A stretch of 16,618 nt of DNA. It comes from Parasulfuritortus sp037446165. Lineage in GTDB: Bacteria > Pseudomonadota > Gammaproteobacteria > Burkholderiales > Thiobacillaceae. The notes below the pieces were generated by a model, which had not been told where the DNA came from, made no database searches, and saw nothing but the letters and a program-made list of their open reading frames with translations. Every line of letters begins with the position of its first letter. Position 1 is the first letter of the stretch. The stretch spans positions 1-16,618 of the forward strand of contig JBBIJC010000053.1 in NCBI GenBank assembly GCA_037446165.1, written 5' to 3'. The position numbers were made by a program, and so were the translations under genes. Of this stretch, positions 12,233 through 16,618 are shown piece by piece.

Positions 12233-14010
12233 CCAATCATGCCTGGCTCCTGCTCGGAGCCTATCTGGCGATCCTGCTGCTCGCGGCCAAACCGCTCGGC
12301 ATCTACATCGCCAATGTGATGGAAGGCCGCCTGCCGTCTTGGATCGGCGGCACCGAATCCCGGCTCTATCGCCTGTGCGGCATCCGCAAGGACGAGGAAA
12401 TGGGCTGGCTGAACTATGCCCTGGCCATCCTGCTGTTCAACCTGCTCGGCGCGCTGGCGGTCTATGGACTGCAGCGGCTGCAGCTCTGGCTGCCGCTGAA
12501 TCCGCAATCGATGGCCAACGTCAGCCCGGATTCGTCGTTCAATACCGCCGTCAGCTTTGCCACCAACACCAACTGGCAGGGCTATGTTGGTGAAACGACG
12601 ATGAGCTACCTGACCCAGATGCTCGGCCTGGCGGTGCAGAACTTCTTCTCCGCCGCCACCGGCATCGTCGTGGTCATCGCCCTGATTCGCGGCTTCGCCC
12701 GGCACACGGCGAAGACCATCGGCAACGCCTGGGTCGACCTGACCCGGATCACGCTCTACGTGCTGCTGCCGATCTCGCTGATCTACGCGATGTTCCTGGT
12801 CGGCCAGGGCGTGATCCAGAACTTCGACGCCTACAAGGACGTGACCACTGTCGAGATGACCAAGTACGACACGCCCAAGCTCGACGCCGCCGGCCAGCCG
12901 ATCAAGGACGCCAAGGGCAATCCGGTCAACGAAACCGTCTCGCAGCCGACCCAGACCCTGGCCATGGGCCCGGTCGCCTCGCAGGAAGCGATCAAGATGC
13001 TGGGCACCAATGGCGGCGGTTTTTTCAACGCCAACTCGGCGCATCCTTATGAGAACCCGACCCCGCTGGCCAACTTCGTCCAGATGCTGTCGATCTTCCT
13101 GATTCCGGCCGCGCTCTGTCTGAGCTTCGGCCGCATGGTCGGCGACATGCGCCAGGGCTGGGCGGTGCTGGCGACCATGACGCTGATGTTCGCGGTCATG
13201 GCGGTGGCCGCGATGAGCTTCGAGCACCAGGCCAACCCGCTGTTGACCCAGCTCGGGGTCGACCCCGCCATGGGCAACATGGAAGGCAAGGAAACCCGCT
13301 TCGGCATTGCCGATTCCGGCCTGTTCGCCACCATCACCACGCTGGCCTCGTGTGGTGCGGTCAACGCCATGCATGATTCCTTCACGCCCATGGGCGGTTT
13401 CGTGCCGCTGTGGAACATGATGCTGGGCGAAGTGGTGTTCGGCGGCGTCGGCACCGGCCTGTACGGCATGCTGGTGTTCGCCATCATGGCGGTATTCATC
13501 GCCGGCCTGATGATCGGGCGCACGCCGGAATACCTGGGCAAGAAGATCGAGGCCTACGAGATGAAGATGGTATCGATCGCCATCCTGGTCACGCCGCTCC
13601 TGGTCCTGACCGGGACCGCCGTGGCGGTCATGGTCCCGGCCGGCGTGGCCGGCATTGCCAACCCCGGCGCCCACGGCTTCTCGGAAATCCTCTACGCCTT
13701 CACCTCGGCCGCCAACAACAACGGCAGCGCCTTCGCCGGCCTGTCGGCCAACACGCCGTTCTACAACGTCATGCTCGGCATCGCCATGTGGTTCGGCCGC
13801 TTCGGCGTGATCGTGCCGGTGCTGGCCCTGGCCGGCGCACTGGCCACCAAGAAACGCATCGCGGTCAGTGCCGGCACCATGCCGACCCACGGTCCACTGT
13901 TCGTCGTGCTGCTGATCGGCACGGTGGTGCTGGTCGGCGCCCTGAACTACGTTCCCGCGCTCGCGCTCGGGCCGGTGGTCGAGCAGCTGATGCTCGGCGC
14001 TGCCCACTGA
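12229..14010 (+). CDS. kdpA: Potassium-transporting ATPase potassium-binding subunit KdpA
   Basis: KdpA is the channel-like, multi-pass inner-membrane subunit (SKT superfamily) that selects potassium for the P-type pump. It has the four degenerate filter regions: FATNTNWQGYVGETTMSY (about 109-126), GTNGGGFFNANSAHPYENP (about 263-281), LASCGAVNAMHDSFTPMGG (about 371-389) and SAANNNGSAFAGLS (about 493-506). At 593 residues it is longer than the 557 of E. coli; most of the difference is an insertion of about 30 residues in the loop before the second filter (about 212-245, YDTPKLDAAGQPIKDAKGNP), a feature I recall from other proteobacterial KdpA proteins. The start overlaps the kdpF stop (ATGA). 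kdpB follows after 19 bases with an AAGGAG site. Confidence 0.97.
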   Translation: MTNHAWLLLGAYLAILLLAAKPLGIYIANVMEGRLPSWIGGTESRLYRLCGIRKDEEMGWLNYALAILLFNLLGALAVYGLQRLQLWLPLNPQSMANVSPDSSFNTAVSFATNTNWQGYVGETTMSYLTQMLGLAVQNFFSAATGIVVVIALIRGFARHTAKTIGNAWVDLTRITLYVLLPISLIYAMFLVGQGVIQNFDAYKDVTTVEMTKYDTPKLDAAGQPIKDAKGNPVNETVSQPTQTLAMGPVASQEAIKMLGTNGGGFFNANSAHPYENPTPLANFVQMLSIFLIPAALCLSFGRMVGDMRQGWAVLATMTLMFAVMAVAAMSFEHQANPLLTQLGVDPAMGNMEGKETRFGIADSGLFATITTLASCGAVNAMHDSFTPMGGFVPLWNMMLGEVVFGGVGTGLYGMLVFAIMAVFIAGLMIGRTPEYLGKKIEAYEMKMVSIAILVTPLLVLTGTAVAVMVPAGVAGIANPGAHGFSEILYAFTSAANNNGSAFAGLSANTPFYNVMLGIAMWFGRFGVIVPVLALAGALATKKRIAVSAGTMPTHGPLFVVLLIGTVVLVGALNYVPALALGPVVEQLMLGAAH

Positions 14011-14029
14011 GCCGAAGGAGAAAAATCAA

Positions 14030-16108
14030 ATGTCGCACAAGAAATTGGCCATGTTCGATCCGGTGCTGGTCAAGCCGGCGATCGTCGATTCGTTCCGGAA
14101 GCTGAACCCCGCCGTGCAGTGGCGCAACCCGGTCATGTTCGTCGTCTACATCGGCAGCCTCCTGACCTCGCTGCTCTGGCTGCAGGCCCTGGCCGGGCAG
14201 GGCGAGGCCCCGGCCGGCTTCATCCTGGCCATAGCCCTCTGGCTGTGGTTCACCGTGCTGTTCGCCAACTTCGCCGAGGCCCTGGCCGAAGGCCGCAGCA
14301 AGGCCCAGGCCGCCTCGTTGCGCGGCCTGAAGAAAGAGACCATCGCCAAAAAGATCAAGGGCGAGAAGGTCACCGAGATCTGGACCACGGTGCCAGCAAC
14401 GGATTTGCGCAAAGGGGACATTTTCATCGTCCATGCCAGCGAAACCATCCCGGCCGACGGCGAGGTCATCGACGGCGTGGCCTCGGTCGACGAGTCCGCC
14501 ATCACCGGCGAATCGGCGCCGGTCATCCGCGAGGCGGGCGGCGACTTCTCGGCCGTCACCGGCGGCACCCGCGTGCTGTCGGACTGGCTGGTGGTGCGCG
14601 TGACGGTCAACCCCGGCGAGACCTTTGTCGACCGCATGATCGCCATGGTCGAAAGCGCCAAGCGCCAGAAGACACCGAACGAGATCGCCCTCACCATCCT
14701 CCTGGTGGCGCTGACCATCGTCTTCCTGGGCGTCACCGTCACCCTGCTGCCCTACTCGATGTTCAGCGTCGGCGTGGCCAAGGCCGGTACGCCCATCACC
14801 ATCACGGTGCTCATCGCGCTGCTGGTCTGCCTGATCCCGACCACCATCGCCGGCCTGTTGTCTGCTATTGGGGTGGCCGGCATGAGCCGGATGATGCAGG
14901 CCAATGTGATCGCCACCTCCGGCCGGGCGGTCGAGGCGGCGGGCGACGTCGACGTGCTGCTGCTCGACAAGACCGGCACGATTACGCTGGGCAACCGCCA
15001 GGCGACCAATTTCCTGCATGCCGCTGGCGTGAAGGAAGCGGACCTGGCCGACGCCGCCCAGCTTTCATCCCTGGCCGACGAGACGCCGGAGGGCCGCAGC
15101 ATCGTGGTGCTGGCCAAGGACAAGTTCAACCTGCGTGGCCGCGACGTGCAGGAACTGGGCGCCCACTTCGTCCACTTCACCGCCCAGACCCGGATGAGCG
15201 GCGTCGACCTGAATGACCGCGAGATCCGCAAGGGCGCCGCCGAGGCCGTGCGTGCCTACGTCGCCGAGCGCGGCGGCCACTTCCCGGCCGAGGTGGAAAG
15301 CATCGTCGAGAACGTCGCCAAGCGCGGCTCGACCCCGCTGGTGGTGGCCGAGTCGGTGAATGGCAAAGCGCGTGTCCTGGGCGTGGTCGAGCTCAAGGAC
15401 GTGGTCAAGGGCGGCATCAAGGAGCGCTTCGCCGAACTGCGCCGGATGGGTATCAAGACAGTGATGATCACCGGCGACAACCGCCTGACCGCTGCCTCCA
15501 TCGCCGCCGAGGCCGGGGTCGACGACTTCCTGGCCGAGGCGACGCCGGAGGCCAAGCTCAAGCTGATCCGCCAGTACCAGGACGAAGGCCGCCTGGTCGC
15601 GATGACCGGCGACGGCACCAACGACGCCCCGGCCCTGGCCCAGGCCGACGTTGCAGTGGCCATGAACACCGGCACGCAAGCGGCAAAAGAGGCCGGCAAC
15701 ATGGTCGACCTGGACTCCAACCCGACCAAGCTGATCGAGGTGGTGGAGACCGGCAAACAGATGTTGATGACGCGCGGTTCGCTGACCACGTTCTCCATCG
15801 CCAACGACGTGGCCAAGTACTTCGCCATCATCCCGGCCGCCTTCGTCACCACCTACCCGCAGCTCGCCGCGCTCAACGTCATGGGCCTGGCCAGTCCGGC
15901 CTCCGCCATCCTGTCGGCGGTGATCTTCAACGCCCTGATCATCATGTTCCTGATCCCGCTGGCGCTGAAGGGTGTGAAGTATCAGGCCCTGGGCGCCGAC
16001 ATCCTGCTGCGCCGCAATCTGCTGATCTACGGCCTGGGAGGGCTGATCACGCCCTTCATCGGCATCAAGCTGATCGACCTGCTGATCGCCGCCACCGGCC
16101 TCGCCTGA
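14030..16108 (+). CDS. kdpB: Potassium-transporting ATPase ATP-binding subunit KdpB
   Basis: KdpB is the P-type ATPase subunit that couples ATP hydrolysis to potassium uptake by KdpA. The 692-residue protein has the actuator motif TGES (159-162; Ser162 is the inhibitory phosphorylation site known in E. coli), the phosphorylation loop LLDKTGTITLGN with Asp313, MITGDNRLTAASIAAEAGVDDF in the P domain, and the hinge GDGTNDAPALAQADVAVAMNTGTQAAKEA. Membrane helices lie at the N-terminus (about 35-85), around residues 220-280 with CLIPTTIAGLLSAIG, and three at the C-terminus. Length compares with 682 in E. coli. The ATG at 14030 follows AAGGAG by about 10 bases. kdpC starts 14 bases after its stop. 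Confidence 0.97.
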   Translation: MSHKKLAMFDPVLVKPAIVDSFRKLNPAVQWRNPVMFVVYIGSLLTSLLWLQALAGQGEAPAGFILAIALWLWFTVLFANFAEALAEGRSKAQAASLRGLKKETIAKKIKGEKVTEIWTTVPATDLRKGDIFIVHASETIPADGEVIDGVASVDESAITGESAPVIREAGGDFSAVTGGTRVLSDWLVVRVTVNPGETFVDRMIAMVESAKRQKTPNEIALTILLVALTIVFLGVTVTLLPYSMFSVGVAKAGTPITITVLIALLVCLIPTTIAGLLSAIGVAGMSRMMQANVIATSGRAVEAAGDVDVLLLDKTGTITLGNRQATNFLHAAGVKEADLADAAQLSSLADETPEGRSIVVLAKDKFNLRGRDVQELGAHFVHFTAQTRMSGVDLNDREIRKGAAEAVRAYVAERGGHFPAEVESIVENVAKRGSTPLVVAESVNGKARVLGVVELKDVVKGGIKERFAELRRMGIKTVMITGDNRLTAASIAAEAGVDDFLAEATPEAKLKLIRQYQDEGRLVAMTGDGTNDAPALAQADVAVAMNTGTQAAKEAGNMVDLDSNPTKLIEVVETGKQMLMTRGSLTTFSIANDVAKYFAIIPAAFVTTYPQLAALNVMGLASPASAILSAVIFNALIIMFLIPLALKGVKYQALGADILLRRNLLIYGLGGLITPFIGIKLIDLLIAATGLA

Positions 16109-16122
16109 GATAGGAATCCATC

Positions 16123-16618
16123 ATGAAGACATTGTTGCGTCCCGCCCTTACCCTGTTTGTGATGCTGTCGATGGTTACCGGCATCGTCTACCCGCTGGCC
16201 GTGACCGGCCTCGCCAAGGTCGTGTTCCCCGATCAGGCCGCCGGCAGCCTGATCGTCAAGGACGGCAAGCCGGTCGGCTCAACGCTGATCGGCCAGAACT
16301 TCACCGACCCGAAATACTTCTGGGGCCGCCCGTCGGCCACCTCGCCGCAGCCCTACAACGCCAGCGCGTCGGGCGGCTCCAACCTGGGGCCACTCAACCC
16401 GGCTCTGGTCGATGCGGTCAAGAGCCGCATCGAAGCGCTCAAGGCCGCCGATCCGGGCAGCACCGCGCCGGTCCCGGCCGATCTGGTCACCGCCTCGGCC
16501 AGCGGCCTGGACCCGCACATCAGCCCGGCCGCTGCCGAGTATCAGGTGCTGCGCGTGGCCCGTCTGCGCGGCCTGCCGCCCCAGGAAATCCATCGCCTGG
16601 TCGCCGAGAACACCGAAG
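16123..16618 (+). CDS. kdpC: Potassium-transporting ATPase subunit KdpC, cut by the window end
   Basis: KdpC is a single-helix inner-membrane subunit that increases nucleotide affinity of the KdpFABC complex. The visible 165 codons begin MKTLLRPALTLFVMLSMVTG with the N-terminal membrane anchor, followed by the family motifs YPLAVTGLAKVVFPDQAAGSL, GSTLIGQNFTDPKYFWGRPSAT (about 47-68), YNASASGGSNLGPLNPAL (about 73-90), the SASGLDPHISPAAAEYQV segment (about 125-142) and VARLRGLPP. About 25-30 residues are missing at the C-terminus because the window stops. AGGA lies shortly before the ATG. kdpD/kdpE may follow outside the window. Confidence 0.95.
   Translation, partial: MKTLLRPALTLFVMLSMVTGIVYPLAVTGLAKVVFPDQAAGSLIVKDGKPVGSTLIGQNFTDPKYFWGRPSATSPQPYNASASGGSNLGPLNPALVDAVKSRIEALKAADPGSTAPVPADLVTASASGLDPHISPAAAEYQVLRVARLRGLPPQEIHRLVAENTE

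Noticed and set aside
12190..14007. A 605-codon minus-strand frame across kdpA
   Set aside because: Antisense shadow of kdpA, with a biased His/Asp/Gly/Arg composition and no recognisable domain.

Overview
The window is GC-rich chromosomal DNA (roughly two-thirds G+C outside the left edge) from a diazotrophic proteobacterium. Gene content and order fit a betaproteobacterium such as a Rhodocyclales-type nitrogen fixer, but an Azotobacter-like gammaproteobacterium cannot be excluded from sequence alone. Three metabolic blocks lie side by side.

Left block (287-3886, minus strand): a compact ethanolamine operon in the order eat (APC-type ethanolamine permease), eutB and eutC (large and small subunits of adenosylcobalamin-dependent ethanolamine ammonia-lyase). 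The permease and eutB overlap by 3 bases, and 7 bases separate eutB from eutC. No microcompartment genes are visible. Past the eutC stop, positions 1-286 are clearly poorer in G+C and hold no gene I can support. Between the eat start and the nif genes is a 430-base gap carrying a 119-base palindromic element with near-perfect ends (4135-4253).

Central block (4317-10976, minus strand): nif accessory genes in the order iscA(nif), nifU, nifS, nifV, cysE(nifP), an unnamed TPR-like gene, nifW, nifZ, nifM. Gaps are very short or genes overlap. These genes supply Fe-S clusters (IscA, NifU, NifS), homocitrate for FeMo-co (NifV), O-acetylserine/cysteine for NifS (CysE), MoFe protein maturation and protection (NifW, NifZ) and Fe protein maturation (NifM). 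The structural genes nifHDK are not in the window. Divergently, on the plus strand, lies nifF (11251-11796), a long-chain flavodoxin that donates electrons to nitrogenase. The iscA-nifF intergenic region is a complete NifA/sigma-54 control region: one exact TGT-N10-ACA upstream activator site sits between two back-to-back -24/-12 promoters.

Right block (12051 to window end, plus strand): the high-affinity potassium pump operon, made of a 30-codon membrane peptide gene, kdpF, kdpA, kdpB and kdpC (cut by the window end). A good match to the KdpE operator lies about 85 bases upstream of the first ORF.

Several predicted starts should be moved inward, using ribosome-binding sites and family length: nifM to 5162, nifZ to 5607, nifS to 9736 and eutB to a GTG at 2474. 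I see no rRNA, tRNA, CRISPR array or complete insertion sequence. The main novelty candidates are the TPR-like nif gene, the cysteine-rich tails on NifW and CysE, a palindromic repeat translated into the CysE N-terminus, the 119-base palindromic element, and the kdp leader micro-ORF.
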